Source of the DNA: WTXA01 sp964415195
GTDB taxonomy: Bacteria > Bacillota > TC1
Direction: 5' to 3'
DNA: 64,000 nucleotides
Assembly: GCA_964415195.1 (NCBI GenBank)
Contig: CAYPYD010000001.1
Span: forward strand, 62,001 to 126,000
Shown: piece after piece, positions 17,882 to 27,045 of the stretch
Layout: each line of letters opens with the position of its first letter
How positions within the stretch are numbered: the first letter of the stretch is position 1
The notes under the pieces: model-generated
Seen by the model: the letters and a program-made list of their open reading frames with translations, nothing else
What the model was told of the DNA's origin: nothing
Databases searched by the model: none
Position numbers and translations under genes: made by a program

Positions 17882-19643
17882 ATCCCTACCAACAGACCCT
17901 GGGGTCTATGAAATGCTTGATGAAAAAAGCAAAATAATATATGTGGGCAAAGCTGTAAACCTTAAAAATAGGGTAAACAGCTACTTTAAAGGTGCCAAAG
18001 ATAGTAAGACCACAGCATTAGTAGAAAAAATTAGAGACATAAACTGGACCATAACCAGTAGTGAAGTAGAAGCACTAATCCTGGAATCTAACCTTATCAA
18101 AGAAAATAAACCAAAATACAACATAATTCTAAGAGATGACAAGCACTACCCTTATTTGAAAATTGATTTGAAGGATAAGTTTCCAAAGATACAAGTTGTC
18201 AGAAGAAAAATAAACGACGGCGCCCAGTACTTTGGTCCTTATGCTACTATAGGTGGGATGAAAGGGGTGCTAAAAGTAATAGAAGCTATCTTCCCCTTAA
18301 GAACCTGTAGCGACAATGAACTAAAACACCGCAGCAGACCCTGTCTGCAGTATCAAATCAAAAGATGCACAGGACCCTGTGTAGGCCTGACAACAGAAGA
18401 AGAATACAAGATACTAATAGAAGAAACGGTAATGTTCCTTAAGGGTAAAGAGAAGGAACTTATTAAAGAACTAAAATCGAAGATGTCTGAATACTCCAAA
18501 AACATGGAATTTGAAAAAGCGGCTAAAGTCAGAGATCAGATAGAAATCATAGGCAAACTGACAGCAAACCAGATTATAGACAAAGGCCATGCCAAAGAAA
18601 GAGACGTAATCGGCCTATACGAAGGAGAAAAGAAAACCTCAGTAATGATTTTCTTCATCAGAGACGGGAACATCATAAATAAAGAAAACTATTTCTTAGA
18701 ACATCCACCTGGAGAAAGTAAGGGAGATGTTCTAAAGGCCTTTATAGAACAATACTATCTCAACCATACTCCTGGAAAGGAAATATTATTACCTGTATTG
18801 ATTGAATATGAGGAACTAAAAGACTACCTTAGTTATCTAAGAGGTAGTAAAGTAATACTATCAGCACCACAAAAAGGTGAAAAAAAACAACTGGTTGAAC
18901 TAGCCAACATGAACGCACTTGAAAAGTATCGTGAACGTGAAGAAGTTAGACTGATGAAAGAGAAAGAAATCGAGACGGGGTTACTATCTCTACAAAACTA
19001 TCTCTCACTTAAGAAACTCCCTAAAAGAATAGAATGTTACGATATCAGTAATATAAGTGGCACTAATATTGTAGCCAGTATGGTAGTCTTTACAAATGGA
19101 GAAGCTGACAAGAAAGAATACAGGAAATTCAAGATAAGAACAGTAGAGGGACCAAACGACTTTAAGTCTATGGAAGAAGTGCTGACAAGACGATTCAAGA
19201 TAACCGACCTGCCTACACCTGACCTGGTAATAATCGACGGTGGCAAGGGACAACTCTCAAGCGCACTTAAAATAATGAAGGAATATGGTTTAGCCGATAT
19301 AGATATACTTGGTCTGGCCAAGAAGGAAGAACTACTCTTTAAAGAAGGAGATAGTAATGGCATATTTATCCCAAGAGGGGAAAAAGCCCTGCACATTGTT
19401 ACTGCAATAAGAGATGAAGCCCATAGGTTTGCCATAACCTACCACCGCACAATCAGGGATAAAGAAATGGTAGCTTCCGTCTTCGATGAAATTGAAGGAG
19501 TTGGACCAAAGAAGAAAAAACAACTATTAAATGAATTTGGAAGTGTTGGAGGTATCAGAAAAGCAGATATTGATGATATAATAAAGGTGATAGGTAACGA
19601 AAAATTGGCAAGAAAGATAAAGGATATACTAGGTGATGGATAA
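17856..19643 (+). CDS. uvrC: Excinuclease ABC subunit C
   Basis: Dual-incision endonuclease of nucleotide excision repair, 595 residues. The N-terminal GIY-YIG nuclease starts DPGVYEMLDEKSKIIYVGKA; a Cys-containing linker (RPCLQYQIKRCTGPC) follows, then the UVR motif (~205-240, EFEKAAKVRDQI) that binds UvrB. The C-terminal RNase H-like nuclease has ECYDISNISG and VIIDGGKGQL, with the expected Asp residues. A helix-hairpin-helix end (VGPKKKKQLLNEFGS) finishes it. ATG 17856 lies inside uvrA behind AAGGAAA, so translation is coupled. Its stop overlaps the start of the next gene. uvrB is absent here. Confidence 0.97.
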   Translation: MEKIEKKLRSLPTDPGVYEMLDEKSKIIYVGKAVNLKNRVNSYFKGAKDSKTTALVEKIRDINWTITSSEVEALILESNLIKENKPKYNIILRDDKHYPYLKIDLKDKFPKIQVVRRKINDGAQYFGPYATIGGMKGVLKVIEAIFPLRTCSDNELKHRSRPCLQYQIKRCTGPCVGLTTEEEYKILIEETVMFLKGKEKELIKELKSKMSEYSKNMEFEKAAKVRDQIEIIGKLTANQIIDKGHAKERDVIGLYEGEKKTSVMIFFIRDGNIINKENYFLEHPPGESKGDVLKAFIEQYYLNHTPGKEILLPVLIEYEELKDYLSYLRGSKVILSAPQKGEKKQLVELANMNALEKYREREEVRLMKEKEIETGLLSLQNYLSLKKLPKRIECYDISNISGTNIVASMVVFTNGEADKKEYRKFKIRTVEGPNDFKSMEEVLTRRFKITDLPTPDLVIIDGGKGQLSSALKIMKEYGLADIDILGLAKKEELLFKEGDSNGIFIPRGEKALHIVTAIRDEAHRFAITYHRTIRDKEMVASVFDEIEGVGPKKKKQLLNEFGSVGGIRKADIDDIIKVIGNEKLARKIKDILGDG

Positions 19644-20439
19644 ATTAAAACTAATAGCAATAGATATAGATGGCACATTGCTAAATGATGAAAGAGAAGT
19701 TAGTAGAGAAAACAGAGAAGCCATAAGAAGAGCAGAAAACAAAGGAATATATGTAATACTAGCAACAGGCAGAATGTATAGAAGTGCTAAGAAACTTGGA
19801 AATATCTTCACAACAGAAGTACCCTTCATTTCATATAACGGGGGCTTAATAAGAGAATTCAACGACGGTAAAATATTGATGCAAAAAGATATGCCTAAAG
19901 AAATGGCCAGACCAATATTTACTAATCTCAAGAAATATGGATTATCAAGCAACTTCTATATAAATGACAATCTTTTTGGAGATGAAGGAAACAAAAATAT
20001 CAAGGGTTATGCAGAATATATTGAAGTACCCTATACAATAATGAAGGATGAAGAAATATTCAAGCATATAGATGAAATGGACATTATGAAAATGGTAGCC
20101 ATGGGAGATGAAAAGGATATTGACATGTTTTTAGAAAATGAGAGAGAAAACTTTTCAAACAACCTTCATCTTGTAAAATCATTACCCTTTATGCTAGAAA
20201 TAGCCAATAAGGAAGTAAACAAAGGTAATGCCTTGGCACAATTAGGTGAAATTTTAAATATCAAACCAAGTGAAATGATGGCCATTGGTGACAATATGAA
20301 TGATGAAGAAATGCTGGACTTTGTGGCCAACCCCTTTGTTATGGCAAATGGTAGTGAACTCTTGTTAGCCAAGGACTATATGAAGACCAGAAACAACAAC
20401 GAAGATGGAGTAGCCTATGCAATTTCCCAGTTCCTATAG
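19633..20439 (+). CDS. Cof-type HAD-superfamily phosphatase
   Basis: Soluble haloacid-dehalogenase hydrolase of 268 residues that dephosphorylates small metabolites (sugar phosphates or flavin/vitamin intermediates in characterised relatives). Motif I is IDIDGTLL (nucleophile Asp at ~12), motif II is in ILATGR, the type-C2B cap spans ~85-185, and motif IV is AIGDNMNDEEML. The frame opens with GTG 19633 followed directly by ATG 19636; either could be used, both overlapping the uvrC stop. It belongs to the uvrA-uvrC transcript by position, though a functional link to repair is not implied. Confidence 0.88.
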   Translation: MMDKLKLIAIDIDGTLLNDEREVSRENREAIRRAENKGIYVILATGRMYRSAKKLGNIFTTEVPFISYNGGLIREFNDGKILMQKDMPKEMARPIFTNLKKYGLSSNFYINDNLFGDEGNKNIKGYAEYIEVPYTIMKDEEIFKHIDEMDIMKMVAMGDEKDIDMFLENERENFSNNLHLVKSLPFMLEIANKEVNKGNALAQLGEILNIKPSEMMAIGDNMNDEEMLDFVANPFVMANGSELLLAKDYMKTRNNNEDGVAYAISQFL

Positions 20440-20482
20440 ATTATGTTACAATAAATTTAGAATTTAGAAAGTAGAAAACGAG

Positions 20483-21214
20483 ATGAAAATAGATTTACAT
20501 TCCCATACAATCCTTTCAGGACATGCTTACAGCACACTGAAGGAAAATATTGAAGCAGCCAAAATAAGAGGGATTGAAGCATTTGCAGTTACAGATCACG
20601 GACCTGCAATGCCAAGTTCTCAACAAGATGCCTATCATGTAGTAAATATGAGATTGGCTGTACCAGAGTTTATTGATGGTGTAAGAATCATTAGAGGCTT
20701 TGAATCTAATATTGTAGACTATGACGGCAAGATAGACCTACCAAGTGAGTATGGTCCATATGTAGAATATATTATTGGATCCCTACATGAAATATGTATA
20801 GTTCCAAGAAGCAAGAAAGAAAATACTGAAGGAGTAATCAATGCCATGGCATCAGGATATGTAGATGCAATCGGCCATCCAGACGGTTTTGGATTTCCCT
20901 TGGATTATCCAGCAATAACTGAAGCAGCCAAGGAATATGAAGTAGCCCTAGAACTTAATAACAATACACTAAAAGGTAGAGTAAGAGGAGATTGCAGGGA
21001 AAACTACCTGGAAATGCTCTACTATGCCAAACAAAACGGAGTTTATATCAGTGTAGGTAGTGATGCTCACTTCTATACAGGTATAGGAGAAATGGACTTA
21101 TCTTCAGAAATGTTGAAGGAAGTTGGATATCCAGAAGAACTAATAATAAGCAAGAACCTGGAACAATTTAATAAATTTATGAAAATAAGAAGGCAGGAAA
21201 GGACTATATACTAA
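20483..21214 (+). CDS. PHP-domain phosphatase (YcdX-like)
   Basis: Metal-dependent phosphoesterase of 243 residues with the polymerase-and-histidinol-phosphatase fold. The trinuclear metal ligands are visible: DLHSHTILSGHAYST at the N-terminus, AVTDHGPAMP (~36-45), GFESNIVDYDG, GSLHEI, AIGHPD and SVGSDAHF near the end. YcdX-type proteins act as broad phosphatases on small phosphates, and the true substrate is unknown. The start ATG follows a spaced AGAAAGTAG region rather than a strong ribosome site. It overlaps rapZ by one base (TAATG), placing it in the same unit. Confidence 0.85.
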   Translation: MKIDLHSHTILSGHAYSTLKENIEAAKIRGIEAFAVTDHGPAMPSSQQDAYHVVNMRLAVPEFIDGVRIIRGFESNIVDYDGKIDLPSEYGPYVEYIIGSLHEICIVPRSKKENTEGVINAMASGYVDAIGHPDGFGFPLDYPAITEAAKEYEVALELNNNTLKGRVRGDCRENYLEMLYYAKQNGVYISVGSDAHFYTGIGEMDLSSEMLKEVGYPEELIISKNLEQFNKFMKIRRQERTIY

Positions 21215-22113
21215 TGAAAAATGACAACTTAAGACTAATTATAGTATCAGGATTAAGTGGCGCTGGAAAATCTCAAGTAATGAATGATCTTGAGGATTCT
21301 GGCTATTTTTGCATAGATAATTTCCCCCCATACCTTCTAACTTCTTTAGTAAAAAAAATGAAAAAGGAAACAAACATATATAAGCTAGCAGTAGCCATCG
21401 ACATAAGAGGAGGCCACTTTTTAAAGGACTATACTGAAGCCATGAAAGAACTGGATAAAAGCGAGACTGAATATGAAACTATATTTATGGAATCTTCTAA
21501 TAGAGCTATTATTGCTAGGTATAAATTAACCAGAAGAAGACATCCATTGATTGAAGTAGCTAAAGGTGATATTCAGACTGCTATTAAAATGGAAAGAGAA
21601 ATGTTATCGAGCATTAGAGATAAAGTTGATAGAATTATAGACACAACAGGTATATCAACAGCCCAGTGCCGTAAAATAATTGAAAACATAGTTGCAGAAC
21701 AGGAAAAAAATAATTTCCTTATCACAATTTACTCTTTTGGTTATAAATATGGACTACCAATAGATGCAGACCTGGTAATGGACGTTAGATTTCTACCGAA
21801 TCCTTACTATCTTGAACATCTAAAATTTCTGACAGGAGAAACTAACAAAGTTGAAGAATATGTATTTTCCTTTAAAGTAACAGAGGAATTTCTTGAAAAA
21901 TATGTAGATTTATTAAAATTCCTGATTCCAAAATATATGGAAGAAGGAAAGAGACAATTAGTAATAGCCATAGGATGTACTGGTGGTCAACATAGATCAG
22001 TAGTAATTAGTAGAGCCCTAGAAAAAGAACTGCAAGGTGATGGAATAAGAACCTACCTTTACCATAGAGAAATATGGCGTCATCAAAAGGGAGATATGGA
22101 AAATGTCTTTTAG
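21214..22113 (+). CDS. rapZ: RapZ/YvcJ-type nucleotide-binding protein
   Basis: P-loop protein of 299 residues (RapZ in E. coli, YvcJ in Bacillus) that links nucleotide or glucosamine-6-phosphate signals to RNA or competence control. Walker A is GLSGAGKSQ at ~13-21, followed by the family signature DSGYFCIDNFPPYLL. The C-terminal domain has SFGYKYGLPIDADLVMDVR and AIGCTGGQHRSV. In many Firmicutes the order is yvcJ-yvcK-whiA; here whiA follows with an 11-base overlap and yvcK is missing from the locus. Confidence 0.95.
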   Translation: MKNDNLRLIIVSGLSGAGKSQVMNDLEDSGYFCIDNFPPYLLTSLVKKMKKETNIYKLAVAIDIRGGHFLKDYTEAMKELDKSETEYETIFMESSNRAIIARYKLTRRRHPLIEVAKGDIQTAIKMEREMLSSIRDKVDRIIDTTGISTAQCRKIIENIVAEQEKNNFLITIYSFGYKYGLPIDADLVMDVRFLPNPYYLEHLKFLTGETNKVEEYVFSFKVTEEFLEKYVDLLKFLIPKYMEEGKRQLVIAIGCTGGQHRSVVISRALEKELQGDGIRTYLYHREIWRHQKGDMENVF

Positions 22114-22945
22114 CCATGAAGTAAAAGAAACTATTAGTGGAATTATCTCACCCACAAAAGGTGAAAGAAAAAAGGAACTCCAGGCTTTCTACTATTTAGT
22201 AGGAAATGAAGAAAGAGAAGGCTTGATAGTTTTTGCTACTGAAAATATTTTAGTTGCAAAAAAGATAATCATTTTACTCCATGAGTTTTTTAAAGGTAAA
22301 TATTCCTTCAAGGTACAGTATAGAGGTAGATTTAGAAAAGTATTCTACATAGTCAATCTATACTCCAGTGATACAGGTTTCTTTGAACTCAAAAAAATTA
22401 AAAAGAAAAAAGAAAAAAGTGCTTTTTTAAGAAGTACTTTTTTAGCAAGAGGATCACTTACAGATCCGAAAAAAGGTTATCATCTTGAACTAAGATGCCC
22501 CAGTTTTACAGCCTATATATTCCTAGGAGACCTTCTTAGCTCATTTGGAGTTGAAGCCAAAGGAATAACAAGGAAGAACGTTTTTTTTCTTTACTTAAAA
22601 GATGCAGAAATGATAAGTGACTTCTTAAAAATTATTGGAGCATTTCATTTTATGTTCTTATTCGAGGAAACCAGAGTTATTAAAGAAATGAAAAATATGG
22701 CCAACAGACGAAATAATTGTGACCTGGCCAATCTAGATAAGACAATCAAAGCGGCCACCAAACAAGTGAAGATAATAAAGTCCATTGGTATTGGCAATCT
22801 TCCTGTAAACTTAAGAGAAGTTGCAGCCCTCAGACTAGAACATCCTGAGTTATCACTAGCTGAACTAGGGGAGCTTTGTTCACCACCAATAAAAAGAGCT
22901 GCTGTAAATTATAGATTAAAGAAAATTGAGAGTTTAAAGAGGTAA
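22103..22945 (+). CDS. whiA: DNA-binding protein WhiA
   Basis: WhiA combines an N-terminal domain of the LAGLIDADG homing-endonuclease fold (FLRSTFLARGSLTDPKKGYHLEL, split here around residue ~105-125, without nuclease residues) with a C-terminal helix-turn-helix (LSLAELGELC...INRAAVNYRLKKIE-type end, here PPIKRAAVNYRLKKI). It influences cell division and chromosome segregation in Gram-positives. The length, 280 aa, is slightly shorter than Bacillus WhiA (~316), mostly from shorter N-terminal loops. The start ATG lies within rapZ. Confidence 0.93.
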   Translation: MSFSHEVKETISGIISPTKGERKKELQAFYYLVGNEEREGLIVFATENILVAKKIIILLHEFFKGKYSFKVQYRGRFRKVFYIVNLYSSDTGFFELKKIKKKKEKSAFLRSTFLARGSLTDPKKGYHLELRCPSFTAYIFLGDLLSSFGVEAKGITRKNVFFLYLKDAEMISDFLKIIGAFHFMFLFEETRVIKEMKNMANRRNNCDLANLDKTIKAATKQVKIIKSIGIGNLPVNLREVAALRLEHPELSLAELGELCSPPIKRAAVNYRLKKIESLKR

Positions 22946-22949
22946 TTCA

Positions 22950-23711
22950 ATGAAAAAATGGATGGATGCCATAGGACAGACCATATTCTATATAGCACTG
23001 TATTTTGTAGTGAGTTTCTTAACACCTTTTGTATTAGGATTAATGGGTATGGAAATCACTATTATTAATCAGATAATTTCTAGTAGTATAATTTTCACCT
23101 TGCTGGTACTTTTAATAAATATAGACAAGTTGAATAAAAAAGGCTGGTTTACTAGATTTTCCAAAAAGGAACTAGTCAAGACACTTGAACTTGCTTTTGC
23201 TTCTATTATCTTTGTTAATTTGTTTTTGGTTTATCTTTTTCCTAACTTTATTGATAATAATATGCCAGATATCATTAAGGAGCAGTTCAATGCAATTGCC
23301 TTATCAAGCCCATTTCTAGCTCTTTTAGCAATCGGTGTTTTAGCACCAATAGCTGAAGAAATTCTCTTTAGAGGTGCTATATTTAACTTATTCAAGGATA
23401 ATGTAGGAAAGTATGTAGCTTTAATTGTATCATCAGTTTTATTTGCCATAATACATTTAAATATTTATCAGGCTAGTTACACTTTGTTTATTGGTTTATT
23501 CTTAGGCATTATTCTTATAAAAACAGGAAGTTTATGGTTACCAGTTATTTTCCACATAGTCTATAATTTATTTGGTGGAATATTTGGCGCATTTGATCAA
23601 AAATTAATGGAGCTGCTATTTATAAAAACATATATTATACCAGTAATCGGAATTATTCTATTAATTGATAGCTTGAGATTTTTCTTAAGCAAGGGAGGTA
23701 GAAGGCAGTGA
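22950..23711 (+). CDS. CPBP-family intramembrane metalloprotease (CAAX protease-like)
   Basis: Membrane protein of 253 residues with about eight hydrophobic segments. The glutamate-rich motif EEILFRG (~137-143), FAIIHL (~165) and the later PVIFHIVYNLFGG motif carry the Glu-Glu-x-x-x-Arg and two His sites typical of the CPBP/Abi/Rce1 family. Members cleave membrane or prenylated peptides or protect against bacteriocins; the target here is unknown. It begins 4 bases after whiA with RBS AGAGG and overlaps the PH-domain gene by four bases. Confidence 0.87.
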   Translation: MKKWMDAIGQTIFYIALYFVVSFLTPFVLGLMGMEITIINQIISSSIIFTLLVLLINIDKLNKKGWFTRFSKKELVKTLELAFASIIFVNLFLVYLFPNFIDNNMPDIIKEQFNAIALSSPFLALLAIGVLAPIAEEILFRGAIFNLFKDNVGKYVALIVSSVLFAIIHLNIYQASYTLFIGLFLGIILIKTGSLWLPVIFHIVYNLFGGIFGAFDQKLMELLFIKTYIIPVIGIILLIDSLRFFLSKGGRRQ

Positions 23712-24085
23712 GTTTTATTAATGATATGATTGGAATTACCTTAGAACTCAATCAGGCTGAAATGGAAGAAAGAATAGCAAAATTCCTTTTAGAAAATGAA
23801 AAGTTAATTAAGGGCTATCAAATAGTAAGAGATGTCATGATATTGACTGATAAAAGGATAATAATAGTAGATTATCTGGGACTAAGAGGCAAAAAAATAG
23901 AGTACCAGATGATACCCTATCATAAAATAAATCGATTATATATTGAAACTCCTGGAAATCTAGATACAGACTACACACTAAAAATTTTTATCTCAGGAAG
24001 TTTAGAACCTATTGAGAAACAAATTAAGAGTGATGTTGATATTCACGAATTAAATCGCATAATTTTCTCTCATATGATTACTTGA
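23708..24085 (+). CDS. Bacterial PH-domain protein (125 aa)
   Basis: Small soluble protein with the bacterial pleckstrin-homology pattern. An amphipathic N-terminal helix precedes EKLIKGYQIVRDVMILTDKRIIIVDY, split as LTDKRIIIVDYLGLRGKK with the typical strand-turn-strand, then IPYHKINRLYIET and a C-terminal helix. Such proteins are usually adaptors; no catalytic residue is visible. GTG 23708 is the start, set by overlap with the previous stop (GTGA) and the upstream GGGAGG. It ends three bases before the convergent aldolase gene with no terminator between. Confidence 0.7.
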   Translation: MSFINDMIGITLELNQAEMEERIAKFLLENEKLIKGYQIVRDVMILTDKRIIIVDYLGLRGKKIEYQMIPYHKINRLYIETPGNLDTDYTLKIFISGSLEPIEKQIKSDVDIHELNRIIFSHMIT

Positions 24086-24088
24086 TAT

Positions 24089-24739
24089 TTACTTAACTTT
24101 TTGTCCATATGTTGAAAACTTTTGTAAAGTTATTTTAATATCTTCAGGGCTAAGAATCTTTCCACCGCCTAACATTTTAGTATTTAGGTAAAGCTGGCAA
24201 CAGAATTCAATTTCCTCCATGGCACTAAAAGCGTACTCGATATTTGGGCCGCCTGTAAGCAGACCATGGTTACCAAGTAGAACTGCATATTTACCTTCCA
24301 TATATTGATAGGCTAATTCAGCGAGTTCCTTGCTTCCAAATGGTACATATGGGGTGCATTCTACTTCATGACTACCACTAAAAGCTATAAGATAATGGAT
24401 AGCTGGTAGCTTTTCTCCAAGACAAGCTAATGTAGTTGCATTTGTTGAATGAGTGTGAACAACAGCGTTGATATCTTGTCTTTTTTCATAGAAAATCTTG
24501 TGCATACTATATTCACTGGAAGGTTTTCTTTTACCTTGAATAATATTACCCGCCAAATCGAGGATGACTACATCCTCCTTTTTTATGTCGAAATATTCCA
24601 TGCCAGATGGTTTTATAGCCATCAAACCTAGTTCTCTATTGAAAATACTAAGATTCCCACCAGTTCCGGTAGTTAGTCCACCAGTAATTAGTTTCTTCCC
24701 ATATTCAACTATCAATTCTCTTTCTTTTTCCATTAACAT
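24089..24739 (-). CDS. Class II (fuculose-phosphate-type) aldolase
   Basis: Zinc-dependent aldolase of 216 residues that splits a ketose or ketose-phosphate-like sugar. GLTTGTGGNLSIF, KPSGMEYFDI and PSSEYSMH (Glu73-region acid/base) match the family. The zinc ligands are in HTHSTNATTLACLG (two His) and the later GNHGLLTGG. Known substrates in this family are L-fuculose-1-P, L-ribulose-5-P, methylthioribulose-1-P and 5-deoxyribulose-1-P. The last two are attractive because a methylthioadenosine-phosphorylase-family gene lies at the other end of this cluster. It is the third gene of a minus-strand operon, overlapping the dehydrogenase stop. Confidence 0.85.
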   Translation of the reverse strand: MLMEKERELIVEYGKKLITGGLTTGTGGNLSIFNRELGLMAIKPSGMEYFDIKKEDVVILDLAGNIIQGKRKPSSEYSMHKIFYEKRQDINAVVHTHSTNATTLACLGEKLPAIHYLIAFSGSHEVECTPYVPFGSKELAELAYQYMEGKYAVLLGNHGLLTGGPNIEYAFSAMEEIEFCCQLYLNTKMLGGGKILSPEDIKITLQKFSTYGQKVK

Positions 24740-25707
24740 TAGAACACTTCCTTATTTAAGCAATTGTCTGGTATCTTGTTATTAATTAAGATATCAATAA
24801 TACTTTGAGCTGCTAGTATAGACATAGCTTCTCTACTATCATAAGTGGCACTACCAATATGTGAACAGGTCACAACATTATCCAGGTTTGTAAGACCAGG
24901 ATAGATTATAGGTTCATTTTCATAAACATCAAGTCCAGCACTATAAATTTTCTTATTCTTCAATGCTTCATAGAGTGCTTTTTCATCAATAATTGCACCT
25001 CTGGCAGTATTTATTAGAATTGCATTTGGCTTCATTAAAGCCAGTTCTCTTTCACTAATCAGATGATGGGTGCTAAGATTGTAAGGGCAATGAATTGCCA
25101 AATAATCTACTTTAGGCAACATATCAAAAAGATCTTCATACTTAGCTCCGGTTTCCTTTTCAAAATCTCTTTTTCTATTAGGACTGTTATAGTAAATATC
25201 CATATTGAAGCCTTTAGCCATTCTTGCAAAGGCACTGCCTATTCTTCCGGCACCTATGATACCGAGTTTCTTGCCGCTGATAGGTTGGCCAAGAAATCCC
25301 ATTGGATCCCAACCGGTAAATTTTCCTTCTCTAGTTAATTTGTCAGAAGGCACAATATGCCTGCTAGCTGCAAAAAGTAGAGCCCAGGCTAGTTCTGCTG
25401 TTGCCATCGTTAGAGCATTAGGTGTATTGGTGATAGCTACGCCGTAATCGGAAGCCGTATCAACATCAATATTGTTAAAACCTACTGCATAGTTGGCAAA
25501 CACCTTAACTTCCGGTGCTGCCTTGAAGGTTTCCTCATCAATCTTGTTAGTAAGCATTGAAAGAACTCCATCATAACCTTTTATTGCAGATAGAAATTCT
25601 TCATTGGTTAAATCTCTTTCTTCAGGTTGTACTGTTACTTCGAAGTGTTCTTTTAGTAGGTTGATTCCAGCGGACATGATTGGTCTTGTTACATAGACTT
25701 TTTTCAT
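24739..25707 (-). CDS. D-isomer-specific 2-hydroxyacid dehydrogenase (glyoxylate/hydroxypyruvate reductase type)
   Basis: NAD(P)-dependent reductase of 2-oxoacids, 322 residues. The Rossmann motif GIIGAGRIGSAFA lies at ~150-160. The catalytic triad is Arg in INTARGAIID, Glu in YENEP and His in CSHIGSAT. The overall motif set resembles GyaR/GhrB glyoxylate and hydroxypyruvate reductases more than lactate dehydrogenases. It sits between an aminotransferase and an aldolase with one-base overlaps at both ends, so the three are one translationally coupled unit, consistent with interconversion of an amino acid, its 2-oxoacid and the hydroxyacid. The actual substrate is not certain. Confidence 0.87.
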   Translation of the reverse strand: MKKVYVTRPIMSAGINLLKEHFEVTVQPEERDLTNEEFLSAIKGYDGVLSMLTNKIDEETFKAAPEVKVFANYAVGFNNIDVDTASDYGVAITNTPNALTMATAELAWALLFAASRHIVPSDKLTREGKFTGWDPMGFLGQPISGKKLGIIGAGRIGSAFARMAKGFNMDIYYNSPNRKRDFEKETGAKYEDLFDMLPKVDYLAIHCPYNLSTHHLISERELALMKPNAILINTARGAIIDEKALYEALKNKKIYSAGLDVYENEPIIYPGLTNLDNVVTCSHIGSATYDSREAMSILAAQSIIDILINNKIPDNCLNKEVF

Positions 25708-26888
25708 TAGCTTTTCACCTTCTTTAATACACTCTCAAGTCTGTTGAGTGCTTCATTAAGATTATCTCTATTGGTTGCGTAGGAGAATCTGACATAACCT
25801 TCTAGATCTTCACCGAATGTACTGCCTGGTAGTGATGATATATAGGCATTCTCCAAAATATAGGCAGCCATTTCATCACTAGTCTTCCCAAACCATTTAA
25901 AGTTAGGAAAGGCATAAAAAGCACCATCTGGTAGAACACAACTTACATGAGGGATACTGTTAAGACCGCCGACCAGCAAGTCACGTCTTGCTTTGAATTC
26001 AGCTTTCATTGTTTCCACTTCATCTTGTGGGCCTCTATAGGCTTCAATTCCTGCATACTGTATAAAGGTGTTAGTACAGGAATTGCTGGCTACAATTAAT
26101 GGATTAAATATTTTAGCTATGCTTTCATGCATAATCCCATAACCTAGTCTCCAGCCTGTCATGGCATAAGCCTTGGAAAAACCATCAAGTAAAATAGTTT
26201 TATCTTTCATATGTGGAATACTGGCAATGGAGAGGATTTTATCATCTCCAAAGTATAGTCGGTCATATATTTCATCGGATAGGACAATAATGTCCTTATC
26301 ACGAAGGAATTCAGCTATGGCTTCAATTTCCTTTTGCTCTATTATGGAGCCTGTAGGATTATTAGGACTGCTTAGGATTATTAATTTGGTTTTTGATGTT
26401 ACTAATGGTTCCAGGTCCTTTAAGGTAAGCCTGAATTTATTTTCTTCTGTTGCTTTTAGTGCTACTGGGGTTGCACCCATATATTTAGTAAGTACCTTGT
26501 AAATAGGGAAACCTGGATCAGGAATAATAACTTCATCTCCTGGTTTTACAAAAGTCAGAAAAGTATAGAATAATATTGGTTTGGCACCTGGTGTTACAAC
26601 AACATTGCCAGCCAAGGCGTCTACTCCTTTATATTCCCTTACATATTTTGCTATTTCTTCTTTAAAGGCTGGAACACCAAGTGGTTGTGCGTAGTGGCTT
26701 TCCCCTTTGTTCATTGCGTCTATTCCAGCTCTAGTGATATTGGCTGGTGTATTAAAGTCAGGTTCGCCTAATTCTAAGTGAATGACCTTGTTTCCTTGAT
26801 CTTCGTATTTTTTTGCTTTTTGTTTCATTTCAAAGCCAGAAACTATATGCATATCTAGTGCATTTTGGTTCATTAGTTTTTTAAACAT
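25707..26888 (-). CDS. Class I/II PLP-dependent aminotransferase
   Basis: Fold-type I aminotransferase, 393 residues. VIHLELGEPDFNTP is the N-terminal signature of the aspartate aminotransferase subgroup I-gamma. The PLP site is at ILSSPNNPTGS (Asn), LSDEIYDRLYF (Asp/Tyr) and LLDGFSKAYAMTGWRLGY (Lys in SKAYAMTGWR). The C-terminal Arg binding carboxylate is in GYVRFSYA. ATG 26888 follows GGAG; the open frame extending to 27131 overlaps the divergent promoter region and is not coding. It heads the aminotransferase-dehydrogenase-aldolase operon. Substrate candidates include alanine, glutamate or a methionine-derived oxoacid; none is proven. Confidence 0.88.
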   Translation of the reverse strand: MFKKLMNQNALDMHIVSGFEMKQKAKKYEDQGNKVIHLELGEPDFNTPANITRAGIDAMNKGESHYAQPLGVPAFKEEIAKYVREYKGVDALAGNVVVTPGAKPILFYTFLTFVKPGDEVIIPDPGFPIYKVLTKYMGATPVALKATEENKFRLTLKDLEPLVTSKTKLIILSSPNNPTGSIIEQKEIEAIAEFLRDKDIIVLSDEIYDRLYFGDDKILSIASIPHMKDKTILLDGFSKAYAMTGWRLGYGIMHESIAKIFNPLIVASNSCTNTFIQYAGIEAYRGPQDEVETMKAEFKARRDLLVGGLNSIPHVSCVLPDGAFYAFPNFKWFGKTSDEMAAYILENAYISSLPGSTFGEDLEGYVRFSYATNRDNLNEALNRLESVLKKVKS

Positions 26889-27045
26889 CAATTTCTCCTT
26901 TATTAATGGTTTGTTAACTAAAATTATAACAAAAAAAACTTTTTCTTGCATTAACTTATTGTTCTTATTGTAGATTTGGTTAATAAATGATACCTTATTA
27001 CTATATATATTGGTATGTATTGAATTGATGATAGCTGGAGGTAAT

